From: an uncultured Clostridia bacterium
GTDB lineage: Bacteria > Bacillota > Clostridia > Christensenellales > Borkfalkiaceae
DNA: 64,000 nucleotides
Direction of reading: 5' to 3'
Assembly: GCA_947631195.1 (NCBI GenBank)
Contig: CANRKK010000001.1
Span: 186,001-250,000 of the forward strand
Shown here: one piece after another, positions 8,727 through 17,285 of the stretch
Numbering within the stretch: the first letter of the stretch is position 1
How the letters are laid out: the number at the start of each line of letters is the position of its first letter
Program-made: the position numbers and the translations under genes
The notes under the pieces: generated by a model
Seen by the model: the letters and a program-made list of their open reading frames with translations, nothing else
Database searches by the model: none
Told to the model about the DNA's origin: nothing

Positions 8727-10478
8727 TTACGCCCAACCGCCGTTTTTTATAAATTCGGCAAGCAGATCGCGGGCATAGACCCCGCTGTCATACCGCTCAA
8801 TGACTGTGATATAGTTCCACTTGTAAAATGCAGTGTACGTATCCACAATGATGTAGTAGGTTTCGTTATTTTTGATGCTCGATTGCTCAATCTTCGAAAC
8901 GTATGTGTAGCCGACCTTGCTATTGAAGAATTGGCTGATAAGTTTTGCCCCGCTGATTCTACCAAGCACGATCTCGTTGTCAAACGGAAGCACCGAATAC
9001 AGGTCCGCATAAGTCACGTTGCCCGCATAGATATTATATGGATTGCGCGCATTGAGATATCCGCCTCCGAGGACGATATCGTATTCGTTGCCCCAGACTT
9101 CCAAACCTTTTTGATAGTACAATTCGGCAACTTTGTTTACTATCGCCTCCGAATTTTTGGTCGATTTGTTGTAGCCGATAACGTCGTACGGGTTACTGTC
9201 GGGGAAATATTTGCTAAACAGTTGGTCAACAATAGGGTCGTCCTCTAAACTGTCCTTGGCGTACGTGCCGCTTGCGATAAGCTGCGGCGCAACCGCATAT
9301 TCCTTTGTTATAATGTTAAACGATACGTTTGCACGGCTTATATATCTGTTTTCGCTGCTTGCCTGCATATGGCAAACGCCGTATTCGTCCTTTAAAATAT
9401 AGCGTTGATGGGTGTGCGCCTCAAACACAAGGTCGACATAACCGTCCGACAATTCGGTATCATAGTAGGCCATATCGCTGTTCTTTACGGAATTGACGCC
9501 CGACGAAGAAAAATCATCGCCGCCGTCGTGAATGGAATAGACGATAAAATCGCACTCTTCTTCCTTTCTTAATCTGTCCGCCTCGTTTTTTACGAGCGCA
9601 GTGAGCTCGTCTCCCGTTGCAAAAGAAAGCCCGTCGCTGAACTCGCCGGAGATAGAACTCAAGCAATCGCCGATAGCGCCGATTATGCCGATTTTAACTC
9701 CGCCTTTTTCCACAATCGTGGACGCTTCACAATAGTCTACGGCTTGCCCTTGATATGTGACGTTGATTGCAAGGAAGGGAAAGTCCGCAAGCTCGCTGTT
9801 GGGTGTAAGCACGGCAGGCCCCCAATCGAATTCGTGGTTGCCGAGAGTCATGGACGCAAAGCCCACGTCATTCATCCACTCGGTCATAAGCTGCCCCTTG
9901 TTTGACGACGACTCCACGGTGCCCTGCCACATGTCGCCCGACGACAGGAGAATTTCCTCCCGTTCCCCGTCGGCGTATAAAGTTTTTATATAGGTGGTAA
10001 ACTCGTCTAACCCCGGCTGGGTGCTCGTATCCATAAATTTTCCGTGCAGGTCGTTTATCGCATAAAAAGACAGCTCGGAAATAACGCTCTCGCCGCCGTA
10101 ATCGCAAAGTCCGTCCGAATCGAGATCCGTATGGTTATGGTTGGGATCAATATCATGCTTTATGTACGTTTGCGGCTCCGAAAAATCGCTGTCGAGGTAA
10201 TCTGTGTTACCGCTTAAGGCCTTAACCTTTATGGACTGACCTTCGGCAAGCTGCACAGGACCTGACAAGATTGGCTGTTCTTCACCGTCGTCAATAACAT
10301 AGACATAATATACCGCGCCGTCGATTTCATTCCATACGGCTGTACCGTCCTGCCCTACTATCACTTGAGGGGTAGCAAGTTTGGGCTTTTGCTCCATTTT
10401 ATCGCAACCCGCAAAAAATACGCATGCAAACAGAGCGGCGCATAAAAGATATGCAATTTTACTCAAATATTTTTTCAT
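8727..10478 (-). CDS. Surface 5'-nucleotidase / metallophosphatase lipoprotein (UshA-like)
   Basis: 583-aa lipoprotein (signal MKKYLSKIAYLLCAALFACV, lipobox FFAGC). A short N-terminal domain (about 30-110, fibronectin III-like) and a DLDSDGLCD calcium-loop-like linker (about 118-126) precede a calcineurin-type phosphoesterase domain with INDLHGKF, SSGDMWQGT, LGNHEFDWG, SIHDGGDDF and FEAHTHQRYI; a 5'-nucleotidase C-terminal domain follows (about 390-580). The usual D-x-H is present as NDLHG. It should remove phosphate from nucleotides released outside the cell so that nucleosides can be imported. AGGT precedes ATG. Fourth-from-last in the salvage operon. Confidence 0.9.
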   Translation of the reverse strand: MKKYLSKIAYLLCAALFACVFFAGCDKMEQKPKLATPQVIVGQDGTAVWNEIDGAVYYVYVIDDGEEQPILSGPVQLAEGQSIKVKALSGNTDYLDSDFSEPQTYIKHDIDPNHNHTDLDSDGLCDYGGESVISELSFYAINDLHGKFMDTSTQPGLDEFTTYIKTLYADGEREEILLSSGDMWQGTVESSSNKGQLMTEWMNDVGFASMTLGNHEFDWGPAVLTPNSELADFPFLAINVTYQGQAVDYCEASTIVEKGGVKIGIIGAIGDCLSSISGEFSDGLSFATGDELTALVKNEADRLRKEEECDFIVYSIHDGGDDFSSSGVNSVKNSDMAYYDTELSDGYVDLVFEAHTHQRYILKDEYGVCHMQASSENRYISRANVSFNIITKEYAVAPQLIASGTYAKDSLEDDPIVDQLFSKYFPDSNPYDVIGYNKSTKNSEAIVNKVAELYYQKGLEVWGNEYDIVLGGGYLNARNPYNIYAGNVTYADLYSVLPFDNEIVLGRISGAKLISQFFNSKVGYTYVSKIEQSSIKNNETYYIIVDTYTAFYKWNYITVIERYDSGVYARDLLAEFIKNGGWA

Positions 10479-10493
10479 AATACCTACAAAATA

Positions 10494-10898
10494 TTATAGA
10501 TTTTCAGAAGTAAACGTAAGCGGTAAAAGCATGTCCAAAGTGTAAACTTCAAATTTGTTATTGTTGCCGAGAATTATTTTAAAATCTTTGGGGCAGAATT
10601 CGGCAATCACCTGTCTGCACACCCCGCAAGGAGCGCACAGTTCGTAAGTTTCGCCCTCTCTGCCTCCCGCTATCGCAATTGCCTCAAAGTCGCGTTCTCC
10701 CTCGCTTACAGCCTTAAAAATTGCCGTGCGCTCGGCGCAAACAGTGGCGGAATACGCAGCGTTTTCAATATTGCAGCCCAAATAAATTTTTCCGCTTTTT
10801 GAAAGAAGCGCTGCCCCCACACGGAAATGTGAATACGGCGCATAGGAATTTTCACGCGCCTTTTGAGCCTGTTCCATCAAAAAACGGAAATTGATCAT
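10494..10898 (-). CDS. cdd: Cytidine deaminase
   Basis: Zinc enzyme that deaminates cytidine and deoxycytidine to uridine and deoxyuridine, 134 aa, the normal length of the short homotetrameric type. Zinc and catalytic residues: VCAERTAIF (Cys plus catalytic Glu) and CAPCGVCRQV (two Cys). Its start overlaps the stop of deoB by 4 bp. In the operon it lets deoxycytidine enter the pyrimidine phosphorylase step. Confidence 0.96.
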   Translation of the reverse strand: MINFRFLMEQAQKARENSYAPYSHFRVGAALLSKSGKIYLGCNIENAAYSATVCAERTAIFKAVSEGERDFEAIAIAGGREGETYELCAPCGVCRQVIAEFCPKDFKIILGNNNKFEVYTLDMLLPLTFTSENL

Positions 10899-12058
10899 TT
10901 ATAAACCTCACCCAAAAAACTTTTGCCAAAGGTGTTTTGCTGCCCTACGCCGAAGTACTCCAAAACGGTTGCGCTTATGTCGGAAAAACTTGACCTTGTG
11001 CCCAAATTTATTCCGCTTTTTATGCGCGGCCCGCATATCAGCATGGGAGTATATTCGCGGGAATGGTCGGTGGACGGCGTGGACGGGTCGCAACCGTGAT
11101 CTGCGGTTATCAGCAACACATCGTCCTTTCGCATATCCTTAAGGAATCCGCCCAAAAAATTATCGAACTCGGTGGCCGCCGCGGCATATCCCGCAACATC
11201 GTTTCTGTGGCCGTACTTCATATCGAAATCAACAAGATTTACAAAGCAAAGCCCCGAAAAGTCCCTGTTTTGAATCTCCTTTGTTACCTGCATCCCATGA
11301 GTATTGGAGGTTGTGCGGTTGCTTTCGGTGATCCCGCTGCCCGCAAAGATATCAAAAATTTTACCGACCGATATCGTGTCGTACCCGCTGTTTTTCAGCA
11401 AGTTTATCATTGTATCCGCAGGCGGTTCCAACGAAAAATCATGCCTGTTGGGCGTGCGGACATAGGGATATTCTCCGTTGAAAGGACGGGCGATCACCCT
11501 GCCCACGCCATGCGGGGGAACCAGCATTTTGCGTGCGATTTCACAATATTCATAGAGCTGTTGAACGGGCACGATATCCTCGTGCGCGGCAATCTGAAAC
11601 ACGCTGTCGGCAGAAGTGTAAACAATCAAGGCGCCCGTTTCAACATGTTCGCGCCCGTAATCTTTGATGACTTCCGTGCCGGAGTAGGGCTTGTTGCATA
11701 TGACCCTCCTCCCCGTCTTTTGCTCAAATTCCTTTATCAGCTCTTGGGGGAAACCGTTCGGATATGTGGGCAACGGGTCGGGAGATACAACCCCCGCAAT
11801 TTCCCAATGGCCTATCGTAGTATCTTTCCCCATCGACTTTTCGCGCATGCGGGCATAGCTTGCCTCGGGAGAGGCAACTCCGCCGCCTACGCCGTCTATA
11901 TTGAACAGCCCGAGTTTTTTAAGTTCGGGACAGTTGAAGTTGGGGTGATTGCGTATTGCGCCCAGCGTGTTGCTACCCTCGTCGTGCCATAAATATGCGT
12001 CGGGAAGCTCGCCCACGCCGAAACTGTCAAGCACAATCAAAAAAAATCTTTTTGTCAT
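10895..12058 (-). CDS. deoB: Phosphopentomutase
   Basis: Moves phosphate between C1 and C5 of ribose and deoxyribose, producing deoxyribose-5-phosphate for DeoC. 387 aa, full length. Alkaline-phosphatase-superfamily metal residues are visible: IVLDSFGVGELPDA (Asp 10 region), EGSNTLGAI, and near the C terminus TADHGCDPSTPSTDHSRE, with the active-site Thr in the segment MGKDTTIGHWE. Follows deoD by 17 bp. Confidence 0.96.
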   Translation of the reverse strand: MTKRFFLIVLDSFGVGELPDAYLWHDEGSNTLGAIRNHPNFNCPELKKLGLFNIDGVGGGVASPEASYARMREKSMGKDTTIGHWEIAGVVSPDPLPTYPNGFPQELIKEFEQKTGRRVICNKPYSGTEVIKDYGREHVETGALIVYTSADSVFQIAAHEDIVPVQQLYEYCEIARKMLVPPHGVGRVIARPFNGEYPYVRTPNRHDFSLEPPADTMINLLKNSGYDTISVGKIFDIFAGSGITESNRTTSNTHGMQVTKEIQNRDFSGLCFVNLVDFDMKYGHRNDVAGYAAAATEFDNFLGGFLKDMRKDDVLLITADHGCDPSTPSTDHSREYTPMLICGPRIKSGINLGTRSSFSDISATVLEYFGVGQQNTFGKSFLGEVYK

Positions 12059-12075
12059 CCGTTCACCTGTACGCT

Positions 12076-12795
12076 CTATGCAAGTTCAAGCGCAATTTTC
12101 ATCATTGCGGTAAAAGACTTTTCGCGCTCCGCGGCGGTTGTGTTTTCTTCGGGATAAATGAAACTGTCGCTCACAGTGCAAATACACAGAGCTTTTTTGC
12201 CTGCGCGGGCGGCGTTGCAATATAGCGCCGCACTCTCCATTTCTACGCCGAGAACGCCCATTTTTGCCCATTGCATGCCGCTGTTGCTGTCGTCGTAGAA
12301 CATATCGGAAGAAAATATATTGCCGACTTTATAATTCACGCCCGCCTTTTCGCAGAGGTCGGCGGCCCGCCGCAGCAGTCCAAAATCGGCAATCGGGCAA
12401 AAAGTTCCCGGCAAATTATATTGCTTGGCATAGTTGCCGTTGGTGCATGCGCCCTGCGCAATGATTATATCGCGCGCGTGCAAATCCTTGTCAAATGAGC
12501 CGCAGGAGCCGACGCGGATTATATTTTCAACGCCGTAAAAATTAAACAGCTCGTAGGAGTAAATTCCTATGGCCGGCTGTCCCATCCCCGACGCCATCAC
12601 GGAAACGCGCTTGCCGTTGTAATATCCGGTATAGCCGTTTACGCCGCGCACGTTATTTACAAGCGTTGCGTTTTGTAAAAAGTTTTCGGCTATAAATTTG
12701 GAACGCAGAGGATCGCCGGGCATAAGCACGGTCTCGGCAAAATCGCCGTACTTTGCGGCAATGTGCGGGGTGGGAATATTGGAGCGCTCGCTCAT
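12076..12795 (-). CDS. deoD: Purine-nucleoside phosphorylase (DeoD type)
   Basis: Cleaves purine (deoxy)nucleosides with phosphate. 239 aa, the usual length of the hexameric bacterial type. Recognisable segments are PTPHIAAKYGDFAETVLMPG at the N terminus, GMGQPAIGIYSYELF, the phosphate-binding RVGSCGS and the EMESAALYCNA base/ribose site. Start overlaps the stop of deoC by 4 bp, giving tight coupling at the head of the operon. Confidence 0.96.
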   Translation of the reverse strand: MSERSNIPTPHIAAKYGDFAETVLMPGDPLRSKFIAENFLQNATLVNNVRGVNGYTGYYNGKRVSVMASGMGQPAIGIYSYELFNFYGVENIIRVGSCGSFDKDLHARDIIIAQGACTNGNYAKQYNLPGTFCPIADFGLLRRAADLCEKAGVNYKVGNIFSSDMFYDDSNSGMQWAKMGVLGVEMESAALYCNAARAGKKALCICTVSDSFIYPEENTTAAEREKSFTAMMKIALELA

Positions 12796-13460
12796 AATAA
12801 ATTTTCCTCTTTAACTATTTTTACGATGCGGGAAGTGCCCAGCCTGTCCGCGCCGAGTTCAATAAACTTTTCGGCGTCGGCAATGGATGAAATACCGCCC
12901 GCCGCCTTGATTTTTATGTTTAAGCCGTTTTTGTCGATTTCCTCTTTAAAAATTTCAACGTCGCGAAAGGTCGCGCCCGCCTTTGAAAAACCCGTGGAAG
13001 TTTTAATAAAATCCGCGCCGGCCAACGCAACGAGATGGGGCGCCATCCTCTTTTCAAGCTCGTTGAGAAGGCATGTCTCAACGATTACTTTGAGAATTTT
13101 ATCCTTGCAGCAGCTCTTTACCAGCTTGATTTCGTCACGAACGGCCTCGTAGTGGCGCGCCTTCATTTCGCCGATGTTGATGACCATATCTACTTCGTCC
13201 GCACCGAGCGAAACCGCTTCGGCCGCCTCGGTGTATTTAGACATTGGAGTATTATACCCGTTGGGAAATCCGATGACGGTGCAGATGGCAACCCGCCCCT
13301 TTGCGTACTCCTTCGCCTGCTTCACATAGCAGGGCGGAATACAAACGGACGCCGTAGAATACTTTATGCCGTCGTCAATAAGCGCGCGGATATCCTCCCA
13401 CGTTGCGGTTACCGAAAGCTGCGTGTGGTCGCATTTGCCTAAAATTTCATGAATATCCAT
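12792..13460 (-). CDS. deoC: Deoxyribose-phosphate aldolase
   Basis: Splits deoxyribose-5-phosphate to acetaldehyde and glyceraldehyde-3-phosphate. 222 aa from ATG at 13460, preceded by AGAGG at 7-8 nt; a TTG two codons upstream is rejected. Schiff-base Lys in DFIKTSTGF, second Lys in KAAGGIS and proton-relay Asp in EVDMVINIG are all present. First gene of the salvage operon, 67 bp downstream of a perfect sigma-A promoter; the product is inducer metabolite and carbon source in known deo systems. Confidence 0.96.
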   Translation of the reverse strand: MDIHEILGKCDHTQLSVTATWEDIRALIDDGIKYSTASVCIPPCYVKQAKEYAKGRVAICTVIGFPNGYNTPMSKYTEAAEAVSLGADEVDMVINIGEMKARHYEAVRDEIKLVKSCCKDKILKVIVETCLLNELEKRMAPHLVALAGADFIKTSTGFSKAGATFRDVEIFKEEIDKNGLNIKIKAAGGISSIADAEKFIELGADRLGTSRIVKIVKEENLL

Positions 13461-13496
13461 AACCAAACCTCTGTAAATTACTGTATATAAAGCTAA

Positions 13497-13503
13497 TTAC
13501 AAT
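13497..13503. promoter_or_regulatory. Distal arm of an inverted repeat at the deo promoter
   Basis: TTACAAT here and ATTGTAA at 13527-13533 form a perfect inverted repeat of 7-bp arms; the second arm overlaps the -10 box of the deo promoter. This could be an operator for a DeoR- or other repressor, but both arms are AT-rich and chance cannot be excluded. Confidence 0.25.
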
Positions 13504-13526
13504 TAATATAATAGTCTGCACAAGAT

Positions 13527-13555
13527 ATTGTAACCTAAAAAAGTTTTGTTGTCAA
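13527..13555 (-). promoter_or_regulatory. Sigma-A promoter of the nucleoside/DNA salvage operon
   Basis: Minus strand TTGACA (13550-13555), 17-bp spacer, TACAAT (13527-13532). The transcript leader to deoC is about 60 nt. The strength of the match suggests that expression is limited by a repressor rather than by the promoter itself. Confidence 0.85.
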
Positions 13556-13617
13556 TGATAAACCAAAAATAAACATTTTGTTGCGTTGTTGTTCGTCGGT
13601 GATAAAATGTGACAAAA

Positions 13618-13661
13618 TTTTGCACAAAACGGGCGCAACTTTTTGCCCGCTTTGTGCAAAA
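13618..13661 (-). terminator. Rho-independent terminator of the TetR/FtsX operon
   Basis: 17-bp stem with one mismatch (TTTTGCACAAA, bulge position, CGGGC paired to GCCCG...TTTGTGCAAAA) and 10-nt loop; on the minus strand it is followed by TTTTG. It lies 45 bp past the permease stop and just before the deo promoter, so it insulates the two operons. Confidence 0.75.
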
Positions 13662-13706
13662 CAATGTTTATTATTAAATTATTTTTATACGTGCACAATT
13701 GTTTTC

Positions 13707-14831
13707 CTATTCCTCCATAACCGATTTGAGCGGGAGTTTTTTTATTCTTTGCGCATACAGAAACAGAACCAACTCGTACACGGCGACAAATGCAAACAAC
13801 GCGACAGCCAGCGCTTTCCAATCGAACGTATAAACGGGGATATCAACGTCGGCAAAGAACACGCCGAGCATAATTTTCAACAGTGCAAATTGATAGAGCG
13901 TTCCGACAACAAAGCCCACATATGAAAAGGGTCGATATGCTCCGAGAATCCGATTGGAACAAACGCTGTATTCATAGCCGAATATACGCATTATGGCGAT
14001 CGTCTTTGCGTTGCCCTTTACGACGCTTGAAAGGGACATCAAAAGAGTCATAAACGCAAGAATCAAGCCTATCATAAGAATCATCCACGCAAATGTTTCG
14101 CTTGCAAGGTCGAACATGGAAAGGGACATCTGCACCATAGACGAAAAACAAAATGCTGAAAACGCGATCAAAAATATAAGCAATTTTTTGCTCTTCAACG
14201 TTGCGCTGCCCAATCCTTTCAAAAAAGATTCGTCCCTTTCTTTATGCGCTTTGATTGTCTTTGTGCAGTTTTCGCGCAATAAATTCAATACTGGAGCCTT
14301 CAATTTCCAAATAGCATATAACACCGCAAGGCACGCAAACGCAAGCGTAGGCAATACGATTAAATAAAGCAATAATTCAAAGTGAAAACGCACTGCGAAC
14401 TCCGGCAAAAGTCCGTCTGCATTCTGGACGCGGTAGAAAGTCGGCATATAAAGGTATGCCGCAAGGAAACCTATTGCCGCGCCTAAAAATACGCTGAGTC
14501 CGAATATCCAAAAATGTTTGGCAACCGAAAACCTCGAATAGCCCATAGCTTTGAGGATGCCGAGTTGTTTGCCGTGGGCGTTGATATAGTTTTTAAGATA
14601 AAAAACAAGCAATACGACCGACGTCAACGCAAGACCGCATCCAGAAATGGCGGCGATGGCTTTCCCCATAGAGAGCTGGGCATTGTACAACGGGATGGCT
14701 GCATCGGGAATATTTCCGAAAGACTTTAGATCGAGGTTATAGTTCAGAAACAGGGTGCAGACGAACGCCGCACAGCATACGACAATGGAAATTCCGATAA
14801 ATTTCAAAGCGTCTTTGATCCCGATTACCAT
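13707..14831 (-). CDS. FtsX-like ABC transporter permease
   Basis: 374-aa membrane subunit of a MacB/LolCDE-like ABC system. TM1 is near the N terminus (IGISIVVCCAAFVCTLFL), followed by an FtsX core (LGILKAMGYSRFSVAKHF with flanking TMs, about 90-150) and a second FtsX core (IAIMRIFGYEYSVCSNRIL, about 270-340). Start taken as ATG at 14831, two bases after the ATPase stop; a GTG three codons upstream overlaps that gene. The protein is short compared with full MacB-type permeases of about 650-800 aa and lacks a large extracytoplasmic domain. Substrate unknown; resistance to an antimicrobial peptide or toxic compound is a reasonable guess from the TetR partner. Confidence 0.82.
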   Translation of the reverse strand: MVIGIKDALKFIGISIVVCCAAFVCTLFLNYNLDLKSFGNIPDAAIPLYNAQLSMGKAIAAISGCGLALTSVVLLVFYLKNYINAHGKQLGILKAMGYSRFSVAKHFWIFGLSVFLGAAIGFLAAYLYMPTFYRVQNADGLLPEFAVRFHFELLLYLIVLPTLAFACLAVLYAIWKLKAPVLNLLRENCTKTIKAHKERDESFLKGLGSATLKSKKLLIFLIAFSAFCFSSMVQMSLSMFDLASETFAWMILMIGLILAFMTLLMSLSSVVKGNAKTIAIMRIFGYEYSVCSNRILGAYRPFSYVGFVVGTLYQFALLKIMLGVFFADVDIPVYTFDWKALAVALFAFVAVYELVLFLYAQRIKKLPLKSVMEE

Positions 14832-14833
14832 AC

Positions 14834-15526
14834 TTACCACCCGATTTCATACGCCGATTTTTGCTTGCCGTTTTCCCTGACTTCCAAAACCGTCCCACTA
14901 TTCAACCGCACTACGCTATCCGCCATATCCGCGATATTTTGATTGTGGGTAACCATAATTACGCTAATACCGCTGCTTTTTTGCAATTTTGAGATATAGT
15001 CCAAAATCTGTCGGCCCGTCCCTTCGTCGAGCGCGCCTGTCGGCTCATCGCAGAACAAAACTTTGGGCTGTTTTGCAAGCGCGCGGGCGATCGCTACACG
15101 TTGCTGTTCCCCGCCCGAAAGTTCGCCCGGATATTTTTTGCGTTTGTCGGCAAGCCCGACAGCCTCTATCACGTCGGCATAATTTCGATTCCCCGCAAGG
15201 TCTGCCCCCATGCGCACATTCTTCTCCACGCTCAAATGGGGAAGCAAATAATATTGCTGAAAGATAAAACCCACTTGCGCCTTGCGGAATTTGGTCAGCT
15301 CGGAATCGGAAAGCCGCAAAATATCAGTTCCGTCATATTGGACAGAGCCGCTGTCGGCACGTTCCAGACCCGAAAGAATGTTGAGGAGCGTGGATTTTCC
15401 CGAACCCGAAACTCCGAGGATCACCACAAATTCCCCGTCCGAAACATTAAGGTCAACGCCCTTTAATACTTCCTGCCGATTTTCACCACTTCCGTAAAAT
15501 TTGCAAATTCCTTTTGCGGCAATCAT
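14834..15526 (-). CDS. ABC transporter ATP-binding protein (LolD/MacB type)
   Basis: 230 aa from ATG at 15526, which overlaps the TetR stop in an ATGA; a longer upstream open frame is only read-through inside tetR. Walker [11 protein letters not shown]-loop [11 protein letters not shown], signature LSGGEQQR, Walker [13 protein letters not shown] and switch His MVTHNQ are intact. Pairs with the FtsX permease immediately downstream. Confidence 0.93.
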   Translation of the reverse strand: MIAAKGICKFYGSGENRQEVLKGVDLNVSDGEFVVILGVSGSGKSTLLNILSGLERADSGSVQYDGTDILRLSDSELTKFRKAQVGFIFQQYYLLPHLSVEKNVRMGADLAGNRNYADVIEAVGLADKRKKYPGELSGGEQQRVAIARALAKQPKVLFCDEPTGALDEGTGRQILDYISKLQKSSGISVIMVTHNQNIADMADSVVRLNSGTVLEVRENGKQKSAYEIGW

Positions 15527-16098
15527 AGTTTCTCCCCCGCCTTGACTTCTTTTAACAGGGCAATGAAAATCTCTGTGAGCATATTCCCGATCTCTTCCAT
15601 CGTCAACGAGCACAGCCGCGTAGCACAAAGCACCGCAATGCCGTGAGAATATATCCATAAATGCTTATAGAGCTTTTCGGCGTTTGAGTCTGACAGTCCG
15701 TAAGCCTTAACGGAAGATAAGATAAACGGATAATTTGCGTCGATTACCGGCAAAACGTTTTCTATCGTCGGATTTTGCTTTTTTTCGGTCATAAACAAAA
15801 GTTGAAACAGTTTAGGCTCTTGAATGGCAAATGCGATATATTTCATTCCCACCCCCTTAAAGGCAGGATTATCCTGCAGGCCTTGCGCAATATACCCATC
15901 GTAAAGCCGGGATGCTGCTTTTACAGTTTCACGCATTACTTCTTCCATATTGTCAAATACGGTAAAAATCGGACAAGCGGAGCTTCCGAGTTTTTTTCCG
16001 AGCGCACGGGCGGTCAGTTCGTCCATGCCGTTTTCTCTGACGATATCCAGCGCGGCGTTCACAATTTGTTCTTTCGTAAATTTGGCTTTCGGCGGCAT
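15523..16098 (-). CDS. TetR family transcriptional regulator
   Basis: 191 aa. N-terminal helix-turn-helix: TKEQIVNAALDIVRENGMDELTARALGKKLGSSACPIFTVF (about 8-48, written here as its key span) and a TetR C-terminal ligand domain resembling the WHG type. First gene of its operon and 4-bp overlapped with the ABC ATPase. The promoter carries two overlapping palindromes next to the -10 box, so autorepression with release by a transported compound is likely. Similar in sequence and layout to the regulator at 56508-57062. Confidence 0.92.
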   Translation of the reverse strand: MPPKAKFTKEQIVNAALDIVRENGMDELTARALGKKLGSSACPIFTVFDNMEEVMRETVKAASRLYDGYIAQGLQDNPAFKGVGMKYIAFAIQEPKLFQLLFMTEKKQNPTIENVLPVIDANYPFILSSVKAYGLSDSNAEKLYKHLWIYSHGIAVLCATRLCSLTMEEIGNMLTEIFIALLKEVKAGEKL

Positions 16099-16123
16099 AA
16101 TAATTTCTCCTATTCTATATCAA

Positions 16124-16142
16124 ATGTTCTATAACATATGTT
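16124..16142. promoter_or_regulatory. Probable TetR operator: overlapping palindromes
   Basis: ATGTT-N4-AACAT (16124-16137) overlaps the perfect palindrome AACATATGTT (16133-16142). Both lie between the -10 box and the tetR start, at the expected transcription start, so bound repressor would block initiation. Confidence 0.6.
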
Positions 16143-16144
16143 TT

Positions 16145-16172
16145 ATTATAATTCATTTTATTCGGCTGTCAA
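16145..16172 (-). promoter_or_regulatory. Sigma-A promoter of tetR/ABC operon
   Basis: Minus strand TTGACA (16167-16172), 16-bp spacer, TATAAT (16145-16150); adjacent to the operator palindromes. Confidence 0.8.
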
Positions 16173-16282
16173 GCGAATTGCGGGGAGTTTTTGAAATAAT
16201 TAAGATTTTATAAAACAAAATAGCCCGAACTTTCTTTGTGATAAAAAAGTTCAAGCTACTAAAACCGGCAGGCGGCAAATAC

Positions 16283-17245
16283 TCAAAATACGCCTATATT
16301 GATTCCTTTTGTCCAAAGTCCGTCGCCCCAATACGGGGTGCGGAGCGTTTCGCTGTATGTTTCTTCGTCATATTCATATCTCTTCACATATACCGACCAC
16401 AATCCTACATTGCCCTCGTCGGCGGTATCCCGCGAACACCATCTGAAAGCAAAATCATACGAATATTTGGTTGTGACTTCATTATGTCCGAAGTTATGAA
16501 ATATTACTTTTTCGCCATTGTCCCGCGAACTTTGAAATTCCGAGTCTTTCCAATTGCCGTACCAATAATCCCCCTCATAGTATAAAAGCAACTTGTCGAG
16601 ACTTTCGTCAAAATTATCTGTCACGGCAATAGCATTTGCGGCAAACAAAGACTTTAGCCCGTTTCTGTCTCCCTTTTCGAGATAATTAAAAAACAAATCA
16701 TAGTAATATTCCGACGATATCACCCCTACGTGGATGCCCGTTGCCCAATCCGAACCGATATAGCAATATGAATCGTTATCGGCGGGCGAATCTTCCGATT
16801 TCAAAACATCAAGCGACCATATGCCCTCGTTTCCCCTATCGGTATCGTCGCGGATATACCAATAAATTGTGAAGTAATACGTGTCCTCAGTCGTATATAC
16901 CTCGTTCCGAATTAAAAAATATTCTTTTACCGTGCCGTAGTCGCTATCCTTCATAGACCCGGGAGTACTGTTGGGATGAGAAACAAATTCGCCCCCGTAA
17001 TAGTCGAAGAGTTCCTGAATACTCTCGTCAAAATCGTCTATATCCGCAAGTTTATTGGGCGCAAACAACGCCTTCAGCCCTTCGCTGTCCTTTTTTTCGA
17101 TACATTCGATGAGCGAATCCAACTTCTTTGCCGCTACGGAGGTGTCGCTGTCAAAGATTAATCCGCCGAATACGCAACCTGTTATTGACATTGAAAGTAT
17201 TAACGATAAGGCAACCGCGGTAAATAATATAACTATTCTTTTCAC
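16283..17245 (-). CDS. Lipoprotein with two copies of a DUF5104-like domain
   Basis: 320 aa. The start is a GTG at 17245 with GGCAGGA about 6 nt upstream (a TTG two codons earlier sits directly on the ribosome site). Lipobox SITGC follows a hydrophobic signal. The mature protein contains an internal duplication: LIECIEKKDSEGLKALFA...DDFDESIQELFDYYGGEF and, 170 residues later, FFNYLEKGDRNGLKSLFA...DNFDESLDKLLLYYEGDY, each followed by a beta-rich half ending in a W-D/S-L/V pattern. I assign this by memory to DUF5104, a lipoprotein domain of unknown function. It stands between operons with no functional partner. Confidence 0.75.
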   Translation of the reverse strand: MKRIVILFTAVALSLILSMSITGCVFGGLIFDSDTSVAAKKLDSLIECIEKKDSEGLKALFAPNKLADIDDFDESIQELFDYYGGEFVSHPNSTPGSMKDSDYGTVKEYFLIRNEVYTTEDTYYFTIYWYIRDDTDRGNEGIWSLDVLKSEDSPADNDSYCYIGSDWATGIHVGVISSEYYYDLFFNYLEKGDRNGLKSLFAANAIAVTDNFDESLDKLLLYYEGDYWYGNWKDSEFQSSRDNGEKVIFHNFGHNEVTTKYSYDFAFRWCSRDTADEGNVGLWSVYVKRYEYDEETYSETLRTPYWGDGLWTKGINIGVF

Positions 17246-17285
17246 TGTCAATCCTGCCTGATTTATCTCGTTTTTTTAAGCTCTT

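Noticed and set aside
11063-11992. 309-codon plus-strand open frame
   Set aside because: Fully inside deoB on the opposite strand; deoB has clear catalytic motifs.
15527-15658. N-terminal extension of the ABC ATPase at 14834-15526
   Set aside because: It overlaps tetR and has no ribosome site; the ATGA-coupled start is typical for this operon.
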